Origin: Oceanispirochaeta sp. M1 | GTDB lineage: Bacteria; Spirochaetota; Spirochaetia; DSM-2461 | Reading direction: 5' to 3' | NCBI RefSeq assembly: GCF_003346715.1 | Contig: NZ_QQPQ01000028.1 | Location: 1-64,000, forward strand | Length of the DNA stretch: 64,000 bases | In this document: piece after piece, positions 54,913 through 63,854 of the stretch | Layout: the number at the start of each line of letters is the position of its first letter | Position numbering within the stretch: the first letter of the stretch is position 1 | The notes under the pieces: model-generated | Seen by the model: only the letters and a program-made list of their open reading frames with translations | Told to the model about the DNA's origin: nothing | The model's database searches: none | Program-made: the position numbers and the translations under genes

Positions 54913-56964
54913 CTAGAACTCAGTAAAGTCTGAATCTTTATTATCCTTTGAATCAATTTGAGTGAGTCTTGTTTCTATGCTCTTTTTTTCATTAATCATT
55001 GATTCATGAGTAATATGTTTTTTTTCTGAGTTAGTAGACTGTAGTTGTTCAGTATCTCTATATCGCTTCTTGAGTGTGAAAAAACTCATAAATGAATTCA
55101 ACTCAACTGCCTGATTATTCATCACCGAAGCAGTATCAGCCATCTCTTCAGATGATGTAGCATTCTGCTGTACTACTTTATCCAGTTGTATAAGTGCTAT
55201 GTTGATTTGTTCAACTCCGGAATTCTGCTCTTCACTGGCATGGCTGATTTCCTGAACAAGTGAAGCTGTCTCTCTAATTCTTGGAACAAGTTGATTCAAT
55301 AATTCACCAGCTTTTACTGCAATATTCACAGAAGAAGTAGATAGATTACTAATTTCTGTAGCTGAACTCTGGCTTCTCTCTGCAAGTTTTCTGACTTCAG
55401 AAGCGACAACAGCAAATCCTTTTCCTGCTTCTCCTGCTCTGGCTGCTTCAATTGCGGCATTCAAAGCAAGAAGATTAGTCTGTCTTGCAATTTCTTCGAT
55501 TATTGAAATTTTTTCTGCAATTTGTTTCATAGCGACGACAGCTTCAGCAACTGCTTTTCCACCTTCTTCGGCATCAATAGAAACTTGTTCTGAAATGGAT
55601 TCTGTTTTTTTTGCATTTTCAGTATTCTGTTGAATATTTGAAGCCATTTGCTCCATAGAAGAAGAGACTTCTTCAGCGGATGCGGCCTGTTCTGAAGCAC
55701 CCTGACTTAAGGATTGAGCCGTTTTATTTATTTCGCTACTGCTTTGAGTCACTGTTAGAGCTGATTTTCTAACATTCGAAACAATTTCAGAGAGGCTGTC
55801 ACCCATCAAATGAAGAGTATTTCCCATGATACCAATTTCATCATTGCGGTTTAACTTTAGCTCACGGGTTAAATCACCTTTTGAAACATCTGATGCCATT
55901 AATGTGATTTGTTTCACACTTGTAGTGATGCTTCGAATAATAATAAAAACCACAAACATCAGTATTAGCAGAAATCCCAAACCAATAACCACAAAAATAC
56001 TTATCATACGGTTTACAGTTTGATAGAGCTCATTACGGGCTACACTGAAAGTTACCATCCATTGGCTATCGGTATAACCAATATTAAAAGGAACTCCATA
56101 TGTGAAGTACAATTTTCCATTATTTTCAACATCAGTTGAAAAAGATTTACCAGATTTAATAGACTGGATATAATCATTCTGATCAATGATATCCTCAACT
56201 GATTGACCAAGCCATTCAACATTTTGACTACCTGCAACAATACCATTTTGTGAAAAAATCGTTATATAAGCATCCTCATACTCTTCTATTTTAAGATTTG
56301 CGGCCATTTGTGCTATTTCATCAATTGAGACATCGATTCCGGCTATACCAATAAAATTTCCTGATACGTTTTGAATAGGAACTGTAAGGCTTGTCATCAG
56401 AACATCAACTCCACCGATTGGATATAGAAAAGGGTCCTGTATTGCTTCACGATTGTTTCTTTTTGGATACTGGTACCAGCCGGAAGAATCCTCTTCATAT
56501 TCCATTAGAATATCAATAGCACCTTTTCCGTTATCATCGAGATACCAGTAAGGGATATATCTCCCGGTTTCATCATGATGCAATGTGTTTCTGTAAACAT
56601 CATCCTGCCCATCAAATTGATCCGGCTCAAAAAGAACATATACTCCCAGGTATTTTGGATGATCCTCAATATAGGATTTCAATATAAGATTGGACTCGTC
56701 TCTACTGATTTCAATTGTTTTCTGATTTTGAACAATCCCCTGATAAATCGATTTTAAAGATCTTGATTCATCAAGTGGTTCCTGCAGATAATTTTTAACT
56801 ATCTGTGCATAATTACTAGCTGTTTCTTTAGTGATTATTGCAATATTATCATTAACATTATTAATTGAAATTGTTGAAACCATGATTAAAAGAATTGCTA
56901 GAAGAAGAACTGTAATAAAGCCTATAGAAACAGATGTTTTAAATAACAAACCCATTTTTTTCAT
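54913..56964 (-). CDS. Methyl-accepting chemotaxis protein (dCache type)
   Basis: This 683-residue transmembrane chemoreceptor has TM1 at about 10-32, a dCache-like periplasmic domain of about 280 residues, TM2 at about 318-342 and a HAMP domain. The cytoplasmic coiled-coil includes the conserved hairpin tip [20 protein letters not shown]. The C-terminus, DSDFTEF, ends in a x-F-x-x-F pentapeptide resembling the CheR/CheB tether NWETF. It is monocistronic, with GGGAG about 8 nt before the ATG. The ligand is unknown. Confidence 0.92.
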   Translation of the reverse strand: MKKMGLLFKTSVSIGFITVLLLAILLIMVSTISINNVNDNIAIITKETASNYAQIVKNYLQEPLDESRSLKSIYQGIVQNQKTIEISRDESNLILKSYIEDHPKYLGVYVLFEPDQFDGQDDVYRNTLHHDETGRYIPYWYLDDNGKGAIDILMEYEEDSSGWYQYPKRNNREAIQDPFLYPIGGVDVLMTSLTVPIQNVSGNFIGIAGIDVSIDEIAQMAANLKIEEYEDAYITIFSQNGIVAGSQNVEWLGQSVEDIIDQNDYIQSIKSGKSFSTDVENNGKLYFTYGVPFNIGYTDSQWMVTFSVARNELYQTVNRMISIFVVIGLGFLLILMFVVFIIIRSITTSVKQITLMASDVSKGDLTRELKLNRNDEIGIMGNTLHLMGDSLSEIVSNVRKSALTVTQSSSEINKTAQSLSQGASEQAASAEEVSSSMEQMASNIQQNTENAKKTESISEQVSIDAEEGGKAVAEAVVAMKQIAEKISIIEEIARQTNLLALNAAIEAARAGEAGKGFAVVASEVRKLAERSQSSATEISNLSTSSVNIAVKAGELLNQLVPRIRETASLVQEISHASEEQNSGVEQINIALIQLDKVVQQNATSSEEMADTASVMNNQAVELNSFMSFFTLKKRYRDTEQLQSTNSEKKHITHESMINEKKSIETRLTQIDSKDNKDSDFTEF

Positions 56965-57108
56965 ATTGATCTCCCGACATAAAGTATAGGAGAAAGTTAT
57001 TCATTTAACTCATGATTCCAATATTTTTATAATAATTCAGAAATCCAATTCTAAAACTGTTTTCTATTAAAGGTCGTTCTATCTCAGTATTCAGACACTC
57101 CCTGGGTT

Positions 57109-58665
57109 CTACCCCTCATTCCAGAATAAACTGCTGTCCCCATACCGCCTGTACTGCCCGGCTTCCTCCAGATCCTCCTTTTGGATATTTTCATGACCTG
57201 CCAGATCAGCAATGGTACGGGCTACTTTTAGAACAGAGTGACAGGCCCGGGAGGAAAAACTGATTTTCCTGGCCATCAAGGTAAAATATTCCTCTAAATC
57301 TTTACTTAGAGGACAGAACTCCTGAGTCATTGCCCCGGAAAGGGACCTGTTCCTGTAAATTCCTATCTCTTTATACCGATGTTTCTGCCTCTCCACGGCA
57401 TCATCAATCTTCAAGCGGAGATCTTCAGAACTCTCCTCACTTTCTGTAAGGAGAACTTCAGGTGCTACCGCTTCCACGGGCATCCTGATATCAATCCGGT
57501 CCATCAACGCCCCACCTATTTTTTTCCAGTAGCGGCTTATCTCCAGTTCCGTGCAGATACAGACAGAATTACCTCTACCCATATTGCCGCAGGGACAGGG
57601 ATTGGCCGCCATGATCAACTGAAAATCTGAAGGGAACCAGTAGGACTTCCCTGCCCGGACCAGGGTCACCCGTCCATTTTCCAGGGGCTCTCTCAGACTC
57701 TGTAGAATACGCCCCTGAAACTCAGGAGTTTCATCCAAAAAGAGGACTCCCCCATGGGCAAGAGATATCTCTCCTGGGGTCAGATGCACTCCACCTCCTA
57801 TCAAGCCTTCCAGGGTGGCCGAGTGATGAGGAGATCGGAAAGGTGGACGACGTAAGATTCCTCCCCCCTGCCCCAGCCGTCCTGCCTGGCTCCATATCCG
57901 GGAAACTTCAAAGGATCTCTCGTCCTCCATCTCCGGGAGCAAACCTTCCAGCATTGTGCAGGCAAGAGTTTTCCCTGATCCGGGAGGTCCGAACATCAGC
58001 ATATGATGACCACCGGCAGCAGCAACTTCAAGAGCCCGTTTCAGACCGAGCTGCCCCTTCAGATCTCTGATATCGGGAGGAGTTCTTTGGTATTCTTTGA
58101 AAGTGGTTGTATTTATGATTGCCGGGTCAGGAGCAGATGTTACAAAGCTGGACTTCTCTTTCAGTTCACTCAAATGATTAAGGCCTCTGACTTCTCTGGC
58201 TCCAGCGGAGAAAGCCTCTCCCATGTTTGCTGCGGGGAGCATGATATTAATGATTCCCTTCTTAAGAGCAGCGGATACGGCGGAAAGGGTCCCTTTAACA
58301 GGGCGGAGACGGCCTGATAGCTCAAGCTCACCCAGAACAAGCCAATGCTCGTTAGTTTGTCCTGTAGAACTACAGGCAGTTGTGGAGATCTGTCCTGATG
58401 CGAGGAGAACAGCAAGTGCTAATGAAAGATCAAAGGAGGAGCCCTCTTTACGGATATCCGCCGGGGCCATATTGATTAGAATCCGTCCCGAAGGGAACTG
58501 AAAACCTGATTGAAGTATGGCTACCCGGATTCTGTCACGGGCTTCACGTACAGCTCCATCAGGGAGGCCGACAATATCCACTGCGGGAATTCCCCGGCGG
58601 ATGAATACCTCCACATGTATCAGATGCCCCTCGAATCCGGCTGCCACAAAACTGTATACCTGCAT
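57109..58665 (-). CDS. comM: YifB/ComM-family Mg-chelatase-like AAA+ ATPase
   Basis: This 518-residue protein has an N-terminal Lon-like domain (FVAAGFEGHLIHVEVFIRRG) with an intact GSSFDLSLALA segment. A central Mg-chelatase-type AAA+ domain follows (Walker A GPPGSGKT from G226; FLDETPEF Walker B), and a C-terminal helical domain ends RACHSVLKVARTIADLAGHE. ComM promotes branch migration during natural transformation in Vibrio. Many non-competent bacteria keep it for unclear roles. It stands alone on the minus strand. Confidence 0.93.
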   Translation of the reverse strand: MQVYSFVAAGFEGHLIHVEVFIRRGIPAVDIVGLPDGAVREARDRIRVAILQSGFQFPSGRILINMAPADIRKEGSSFDLSLALAVLLASGQISTTACSSTGQTNEHWLVLGELELSGRLRPVKGTLSAVSAALKKGIINIMLPAANMGEAFSAGAREVRGLNHLSELKEKSSFVTSAPDPAIINTTTFKEYQRTPPDIRDLKGQLGLKRALEVAAAGGHHMLMFGPPGSGKTLACTMLEGLLPEMEDERSFEVSRIWSQAGRLGQGGGILRRPPFRSPHHSATLEGLIGGGVHLTPGEISLAHGGVLFLDETPEFQGRILQSLREPLENGRVTLVRAGKSYWFPSDFQLIMAANPCPCGNMGRGNSVCICTELEISRYWKKIGGALMDRIDIRMPVEAVAPEVLLTESEESSEDLRLKIDDAVERQKHRYKEIGIYRNRSLSGAMTQEFCPLSKDLEEYFTLMARKISFSSRACHSVLKVARTIADLAGHENIQKEDLEEAGQYRRYGDSSLFWNEG

Positions 58666-58738
58666 ATGATGCTCCTTATGCAGAAGATACGGTCAGGATC
58701 AGCCTATTGCTTCAAGAAGTGATTCAAAAAGATGAGTC

Positions 58739-58770
58739 AAAAAAAGAGCTCCCTGCAGGAAGCTCTTTTT
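58739..58770. terminator. Bidirectional intrinsic terminator
   Basis: AAAAAGAGCT (58741-58750) and AGCTCTTTTT (58761-58770) flank a nearly palindromic CCTGCAGG core, giving a perfect A-tract/stem/T-tract structure. It follows the RNase HI stop on the minus strand and would end that transcript. Confidence 0.85.
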
Positions 58771-58787
58771 CTACGAAACTATAACTC

Positions 58788-59240
58788 TTATTGAAACTTC
58801 ATACGCTCTGTTTCAACAAGGGTATCACAGAGTTCGTTGTACTTGTCTCCGGAGTGGCCCTTTACCCAGTGCCAGGTGAGTTCAAACTGATCGCAGAGTT
58901 CTTTCATCTCTATCCAGAGTTCTTTATTCTTTACAGGTTTCTTGGCTGCAGTTTTCCAGCCATTTCTGATCCAGCCATGAATCCACTGGGTCAGTCCGTT
59001 TTTAACATACTGAGAGTCTGTATAAATCTGGGCCTTCAGGGGCAATCCCATCTCCATTACTTGCTTCAAAGATGTAATCACGGCAGTCATTTCCATTCTA
59101 TTATTGGTTGTTGATTCATCACCGCCTGAAAAATGATGCTCTTCTCCCCCTGTAAGGAGGACACAGGCCCAACCACCGGGTCCGGGATTCCCCGTACAGC
59201 CGCCGTCGGTATAAATTGTTACTGAATTATCGTTGCTCAT
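58788..59240 (-). CDS. rnhA: Ribonuclease HI
   Basis: This 150-residue RNase H degrades the RNA strand of RNA-DNA hybrids. The catalytic DEDD set is present in IYTDGGCTGNPGPGGW, NNRMEMTAVI, IYTDSQYVKNGL and GDKYNELCD, and the loop histidine is in VKGHSG. The start at 59240 gives a normal N-terminal length. An ATG at 59255 has a better-placed GGGAG-like site, and a TTG at 59285 is possible. It ends at an intrinsic terminator. Confidence 0.95.
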   Translation of the reverse strand: MSNDNSVTIYTDGGCTGNPGPGGWACVLLTGGEEHHFSGGDESTTNNRMEMTAVITSLKQVMEMGLPLKAQIYTDSQYVKNGLTQWIHGWIRNGWKTAAKKPVKNKELWIEMKELCDQFELTWHWVKGHSGDKYNELCDTLVETERMKFQ

Positions 59241-59326
59241 GGCAAAATAATACATTTTTTTCAGCTCCCGGGATAGGGAAGACAAAATATTTCTGCTAGC
59301 ATAGGCACAGAATTAGGGGAGGCCTT

Positions 59327-59611
59327 ATGAACATAAAAAAACTGCTGGAAGAATACAGCCTTGAAATAGATGATGTGAGATGGCATCTAAGCCTTGTACT
59401 CACTGAGAGACTCTCGGCCCTGCACCATCAACCTGATGAGATAACCAAATTAGTCTGGTCGGGAGAGTTGGGTGATGAGCTCTATAATATGGAAGAAAAA
59501 TACATAAAGACCCTTCAGGATCAGATTGACGAGAAAACCCTGGATGAGAGCCATCTCAGGGATATTCTGTCACAAATGGATACAGCCCGGCGCAAACGAT
59601 TCGGCTATTGA
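59327..59611 (+). CDS. Small helical protein of unknown function
   Basis: This 94-residue acidic protein is predicted to be mostly helical (LLEEYSLEIDDVRWHLSLVLTE; LYNMEEKYIKTLQDQIDEKT) with no membrane segment or signal. No family was recognised. GGGGAGG lies 5 nt before the ATG, strong evidence that it is translated. It is divergent from rnhA with a gap of only 86 nt and convergent with the phosphohexomutase gene (3 nt between stops). Confidence 0.75.
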   Translation: MNIKKLLEEYSLEIDDVRWHLSLVLTERLSALHHQPDEITKLVWSGELGDELYNMEEKYIKTLQDQIDEKTLDESHLRDILSQMDTARRKRFGY

Positions 59612-59614
59612 AAA

Positions 59615-61369
59615 TCAGCCCTGAGGCATCATGGCCATAATATCGGCTTCGATGGCTTTCATCTTGGCGGCAACCTGTTCCTTGGCAGCGGCCAGCTCCT
59701 GTCCCTTCTCTCCACAGATGGAAGCATAGAACTTAATCTTGGGCTCAGTACCGGAGGGACGTGCTGTGATCAGACTACCGTCTTCCAGAACAAACTGCAG
59801 TACATTTGAGGAAGGCAGATCAATATCCGTATCCATCTCTTCTGTGAGCAGATTACGGGTCGTACCGTCCTTGTAATCCTTTAAGGCATTGATAGTTACT
59901 CCACCAAGTGAAGCGGGAGGTGTCTCTCTGAGTTTGGTCATAAGACCGGCCATAACGTCCTGTCCCGACTCTCCCTTGAAGTACTGGGAAATCAGACTCT
60001 CTTCGTAGTAACCGAATCGGGCATAAATATCATTGAGGTGGTCAAGAACTGAACGTCCCTGAGCCACATTCCACAGAGCCATCTCTGCAGTCATTGTAGC
60101 GGCTGAAACAGCATCTTTATCACGAACTTCATTCTCAACCAGAAAGCCGTAACTCTCTTCTCCACCAAAGATGTAGGTATGAGAGCCGGACTCTTCGAAC
60201 TCTCTCATCTTCTCACCGATAAATTTGAAACCCGTCAGAACTTTGAAGGTTTCGGCACCGTAGGACTCGGCAATTTTCAACTGAAGGTCGGTGGTAACAA
60301 TGGTGTTTACAAATGCGGCATTCTCAGGCAGAGTTCCCAGCTCTTTTCTGGAAAGGAAAATATAGTCAGTCAGGAGACATCCCAGCTGGTTACCGGTAAT
60401 CAGGGTATAGCCGTCACCCTGGGGTACGGCAATTCCAAGACGGTCGGCATCGGGATCGGTTCCCATGACAAGATCCGCTTTTTCACGCACCGCATAGTCC
60501 AGAGCCATCTGCATGGCAGGTGTGATTTCCGGGTTGGGGAAAGCAACTGTTGGAAATGCTCCGTCAGGTTCTCTCTGCTCTTTTACGGTCACAACGGTAA
60601 TACCCATACGGCTCAGGGCGTTCTCAACAGGAATTGTTCCACATCCATGAAGAGGAGTATAAACAACCTTAAGATCCTTACCTTTCTCTTTTACCAGTTC
60701 AGGCCGGAGGGACTGGGCAATAACCATATCCAGGTAGGGTTTATCAATATCTGCATCAATCATATGAAGAAGGCCGTCGGCCTTTGCCTTCTCTTCTGTA
60801 ATAACATTGATCGTATCGGTAACAGCACGTACTTCGGCAATAATTCCTGAGTCATGGGGAGCAGTGATCTGTCCTCCATCATTCCAGTACACCTTGTATC
60901 CGTTGTATTCAGCTGGGTTGTGACTGGCTGTGACCATTACACCGGAGCAGCAGTTAAGTTCCCGTACTGTGTAGGAGAGCTGGGGAGTAGGCCTCAATGA
61001 GGTATAGAGAAAACATTCAATTCCGTTTCCTGCAAATACCAGTGCGGCCTGCAGGGCAAAAAGATCTGAATAGTGACGGGAGTCATAGGCCAGAGCAACT
61101 CTGCGTTTTCCCTGTTCTACATTCTTTACGATGTAGGAAGCCAGACCCTGTGTGGCTTTTCTGACGGTATAAGGGTTCATTCTGTTTAACCCTCCACCGA
61201 TTACACCTCTGAGTCCTCCGGTACCGAAAGCCAGATCCGTATAAAAGCGGTCATTCAGCTCTTCCCAGTCTTCCTCTTTTAACAGAGCAGCGACCTGGTC
61301 GCTGAAACGACTGTCATCTTCCTTTTCAAGATAGTCTTTTGCTTTGGCAATCAGTTCTTCCCTTTCCAT
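59615..61369 (-). CDS. Phosphoglucomutase/phosphomannomutase (alpha-D-phosphohexomutase)
   Basis: This 584-residue enzyme interconverts glucose-1-phosphate and glucose-6-phosphate. The catalytic serine is S149 in VTASHNPAEYNG. The metal loop is GTDPDADRLG, the sugar-binding loop GGEESYG and the phosphate-binding loop RPSGTEPKIKF. The length fits the PgcA/PGM2 class. It would process glucose-1-phosphate from the glucan phosphorylase of the 23.9-27.3 kb operon, although the genes are far apart. Confidence 0.94.
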   Translation of the reverse strand: MEREELIAKAKDYLEKEDDSRFSDQVAALLKEEDWEELNDRFYTDLAFGTGGLRGVIGGGLNRMNPYTVRKATQGLASYIVKNVEQGKRRVALAYDSRHYSDLFALQAALVFAGNGIECFLYTSLRPTPQLSYTVRELNCCSGVMVTASHNPAEYNGYKVYWNDGGQITAPHDSGIIAEVRAVTDTINVITEEKAKADGLLHMIDADIDKPYLDMVIAQSLRPELVKEKGKDLKVVYTPLHGCGTIPVENALSRMGITVVTVKEQREPDGAFPTVAFPNPEITPAMQMALDYAVREKADLVMGTDPDADRLGIAVPQGDGYTLITGNQLGCLLTDYIFLSRKELGTLPENAAFVNTIVTTDLQLKIAESYGAETFKVLTGFKFIGEKMREFEESGSHTYIFGGEESYGFLVENEVRDKDAVSAATMTAEMALWNVAQGRSVLDHLNDIYARFGYYEESLISQYFKGESGQDVMAGLMTKLRETPPASLGGVTINALKDYKDGTTRNLLTEEMDTDIDLPSSNVLQFVLEDGSLITARPSGTEPKIKFYASICGEKGQELAAAKEQVAAKMKAIEADIMAMMPQG

Positions 61370-61407
61370 TCATATCCCCTAAAAATTATTCTAATGCTGT
61401 TTTATCA

Positions 61408-61463
61408 AAGTTTATGTGATCAAGTTTATGCGTTTAAGTTTATGCGATTAAGTTTATACAATC
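61408..61463. repeat. Four tandem 14-bp repeats
   Basis: AAGTTTATGTGATC, AAGTTTATGCGTTT, AAGTTTATGCGATT and AAGTTTATACAATC follow each other exactly at 61408, 61422, 61436 and 61450. The last unit contains the stop codon of the HAD phosphatase gene. The first nine bases are nearly invariant. Confidence 0.8.
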
Positions 61464-62110
61464 CAGCGCCTTATTTCATCAGGACTTTCCATATATGCCA
61501 ATTTTTCATACTTTTCCAACTGGTCCCGCTGTCTATAGCCCCATAGAACAGCCAGAGTATCCAGGTTTCCAGCTGCAGCTGTCTCCATATCCACTTCGGA
61601 ATCTCCGATATAAAGAATTTCCCTGTCTGCATATCCTGTCTGGGCTATAACAGCTTTAACTGCCTGAGCATCGGGTTTGAGAGCCTTTCCCGGAACCGCG
61701 CCGAACACTGAATCAAATGTTGCAGCAGGGAAAATATCCCCAATGATCTTCTCCGCAGTCAGCTGGTCCTTGTTGGTATAGACAAACAGAGCGATTTCAC
61801 GCTCTTTCAGATCTTCTATAAGCTCGAAATTACCTTCATAGACTTCAGTCTCGGCAGAGGGATTTTCACGATAGTACTTCAACAGAAGCTCCATCCCGGT
61901 ATCCATATCTCCCATGCGCTCAGGGGGAAGTGTCATCTCAAGAGATCGTTTCAGTCCCCAGCCCACACGACTGCGGAAAGATTCAGTATCCTGAGCAGGC
62001 AGACCGAAGTCTTTCAGAACCCTGTTCACAGCGGAGGCAATATCTTTCATTGAGTCTACAAGAGTACCATCCAGGTCGAAAATCACAGCTTTATATCGAT
62101 CTTTTATCAT
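61454..62110 (-). CDS. HAD-superfamily phosphatase (phosphoglycolate phosphatase-like)
   Basis: This 218-residue HAD hydrolase has motif I FDLDGTLVDSMKDI (nucleophile near D11), a helical cap domain, a motif II Ser/Thr in FVYTNKDQLTA, motif III KALKPDAQAV (Lys) and motif IV YIGDSEVDMETA. This is the phosphoglycolate phosphatase (Gph) arrangement; beta-phosphoglucomutase-like specificities cannot be excluded. Its 3' end runs into a 14-bp tandem repeat. Confidence 0.9.
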   Translation of the reverse strand: MIKDRYKAVIFDLDGTLVDSMKDIASAVNRVLKDFGLPAQDTESFRSRVGWGLKRSLEMTLPPERMGDMDTGMELLLKYYRENPSAETEVYEGNFELIEDLKEREIALFVYTNKDQLTAEKIIGDIFPAATFDSVFGAVPGKALKPDAQAVKAVIAQTGYADREILYIGDSEVDMETAAAGNLDTLAVLWGYRQRDQLEKYEKLAYMESPDEIRRWIV

Positions 62111-62196
62111 AGAGGAATAATAGACCGGAGCTCAGCTGATTTGCAACACGTGTACATACTCTTTTTCATCGATGGAATTCCCTTTATAGTAGAGCC

Positions 62197-63300
62197 ATGG
62201 CTGATATACTTTTCCTTGAACCATTCTATGGGGGCTCTCACAAATACTTTGCCGATGGACTTATCCGGCACTCAAAGCACAGTATCCGCCTCCTCACCCT
62301 TCCCGGACGTTTCTGGAAATGGAGAATGGAATCAGCCGGGCTGGCTTTTGCACAGCTGATAAGCTCCCAGGAGATAAAAAAGCCTGATCTTATTCTGACC
62401 ACAAACCTCATGGATCTTACTCAATTTAAAGGACTCACCGGCTGGCACGATCTTCCTCACATCCTCTATGTCCATGAGAATCAGCTGGATTATCCTCTGA
62501 GTCCGGGAGAAAAAAGAGACTTTCATTATGTCTGGAAGGATTATCTGAACTTTCTGACAGCCGACAGACTTATATTTAACTCAAATTACAATCTGGAAAG
62601 TTTTCTTAGTAAATTCAAGGATTTCACATCCAGGCTTCCTGACAGCAAACCCGCAGATCCATCGGAGCTTTTCAGAACCAAGACTCAGATAATTCCTCCG
62701 GGTTGTCATCTCGTTGAATCTTCTCCTCAATCGGCTCCTGATAGAACATCCTCCCCGGCTCCCGTTATCCTCTGGAACCAGAGATGGGAACATGACAAAA
62801 ACCCTGAAGCATTCTTTGTATTCCTTACTGATCTGCAGAATCGCAAGATTCCATTCAAACTGATCCTCCTTGGAGAATCCTATAAGGACAGCCCTAAATG
62901 TTTTGCTGATGCACGGGAAACCTTCAAGGAAGAACTCCTGCATTATGGTTACGCAGAGAGCAGAGTAGAATATGAGACCTGGCTGCAGAAGTCTGATTTT
63001 GTTATCAGCACAGCTATGCAGGAAAATTTCGGAATATCCGTTGTAGAAGCTATGAGCAGTGGCGCTATTCCTCTGCTTCCAAACAGACTGGCCTATCCGG
63101 AAGTGCTCCCATCAGAGTTTCATTCACGATGCCTTTACAGTGAGAACGATGATATAACTGAAAAATTCCGACGGCTACTCGAATTGAACTCAAGCGCAAG
63201 GCAGAGACTAAGCAGAGATATAAGAACTGCCATAGCAGTATATGCCTGGCCGGTTATTGCGGAGGCCTTTGATTCGCTGATAATCAGTGAATCAGTATAG
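62197..63300 (+). CDS. Queuosine-tRNA mannosyltransferase-like glycosyltransferase (DUF3524/GTDC1)
   Basis: This 367-residue GT-B glycosyltransferase has the DUF3524 N-terminal domain (ILFLEPFYGGSHKYFADGL; LPGRFWKWRMESAGLAFA; HILYVHENQLDYP) and a GT4-like C-terminal domain (LWNQRWEHDKNPEAFF, and EX7E-like SVVEAMSSGAIPLLPNRLAYPE). The animal relative GTDC1/QTMAN transfers mannose to queuosine in tRNA-Asp. Bacterial members are less studied. The ATG at 62197 has only a weak upstream site. No queuosine biosynthesis gene is in the window. Confidence 0.85.
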   Translation: MADILFLEPFYGGSHKYFADGLIRHSKHSIRLLTLPGRFWKWRMESAGLAFAQLISSQEIKKPDLILTTNLMDLTQFKGLTGWHDLPHILYVHENQLDYPLSPGEKRDFHYVWKDYLNFLTADRLIFNSNYNLESFLSKFKDFTSRLPDSKPADPSELFRTKTQIIPPGCHLVESSPQSAPDRTSSPAPVILWNQRWEHDKNPEAFFVFLTDLQNRKIPFKLILLGESYKDSPKCFADARETFKEELLHYGYAESRVEYETWLQKSDFVISTAMQENFGISVVEAMSSGAIPLLPNRLAYPEVLPSEFHSRCLYSENDDITEKFRRLLELNSSARQRLSRDIRTAIAVYAWPVIAEAFDSLIISESV

Positions 63301-63330
63301 AATTAAATCTGGCAAATCGAAGATGTCCAT

Positions 63331-63505
63331 AAAAGTGATATCGTATGTGATATCATAATTCAGTGCATCAACATGACACCAAAAGTGATATCGTATGTGA
63401 TATCATAATTCAGAGCATCAACATGACACCAAAAGTGATATCGTATGTGATATCATAATTCAGAGCATCAACATGACACCAAAAGTGATATCGTATGTGA
63501 TATCA
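63331..63505. repeat. 50-bp tandem array of palindromes (3.5 copies)
   Basis: Units begin at 63331, 63381, 63431 and 63481 with an exact 50-bp period. The fourth stops after 25 bp. Each starts with AAAAG and the 20-bp palindrome TGATATCGTATGTGATATCA (7-bp arms, 6-bp centre). The remaining 25 bp are identical apart from one base, in the first unit. The array lies between convergent genes. Confidence 0.9.
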
Positions 63506-63553
63506 CTTCTCGGCTTATTTACTTTTCATGGGTAATTTGTGGGAAATAAAAAA

Positions 63554-63811
63554 TCAAATTATGATTTTATCGGCATATTTGAAAAACTGCCGTGGGGTCT
63601 CATAGAGAAAGCCTTTATCATCAAGAATCAAAAGTTCATGATCCCCTTTTATCTGCAGAACAGGATAAACCCGCCCAGTGGATACATGATTGTTAGCCTC
63701 AAGAAAGGGATCAACCATCCCGGGAAATGAAGGTGATTTTGCTCTTACCTCACAACTGTCATCAAAATCATCACGAAGCTGAACATAAAATAAAGGTTGA
63801 ATACTTTCCAT
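63554..63811 (-). CDS. Small conserved-looking hypothetical protein
   Basis: This 85-residue protein has no recognised family. It is predicted to be beta-rich and soluble (PLFYVQLRDDFDDSCEV; HVSTGRVYPVLQIKGDHEL; LLILDDKGFLYETP), a layout compatible with a small SH3-like or barrel fold. No signal or membrane segment is seen. The ribosome-binding site (GGAAGGAA) is rather far upstream of the ATG. It lies directly downstream of the sigma factor gene on the same strand. Confidence 0.6.
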   Translation of the reverse strand: MESIQPLFYVQLRDDFDDSCEVRAKSPSFPGMVDPFLEANNHVSTGRVYPVLQIKGDHELLILDDKGFLYETPRQFFKYADKIII

Positions 63812-63854
63812 ATTAAAATTATCGGATATTCCTTCCTGTTTTCACAGCGGAAAC

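Noticed and set aside
63331-63505. CRISPR array
   Set aside because: The 25-bp segments between palindromes are virtually identical instead of unique, so this is a simple 50-bp tandem repeat. No cas gene is nearby.
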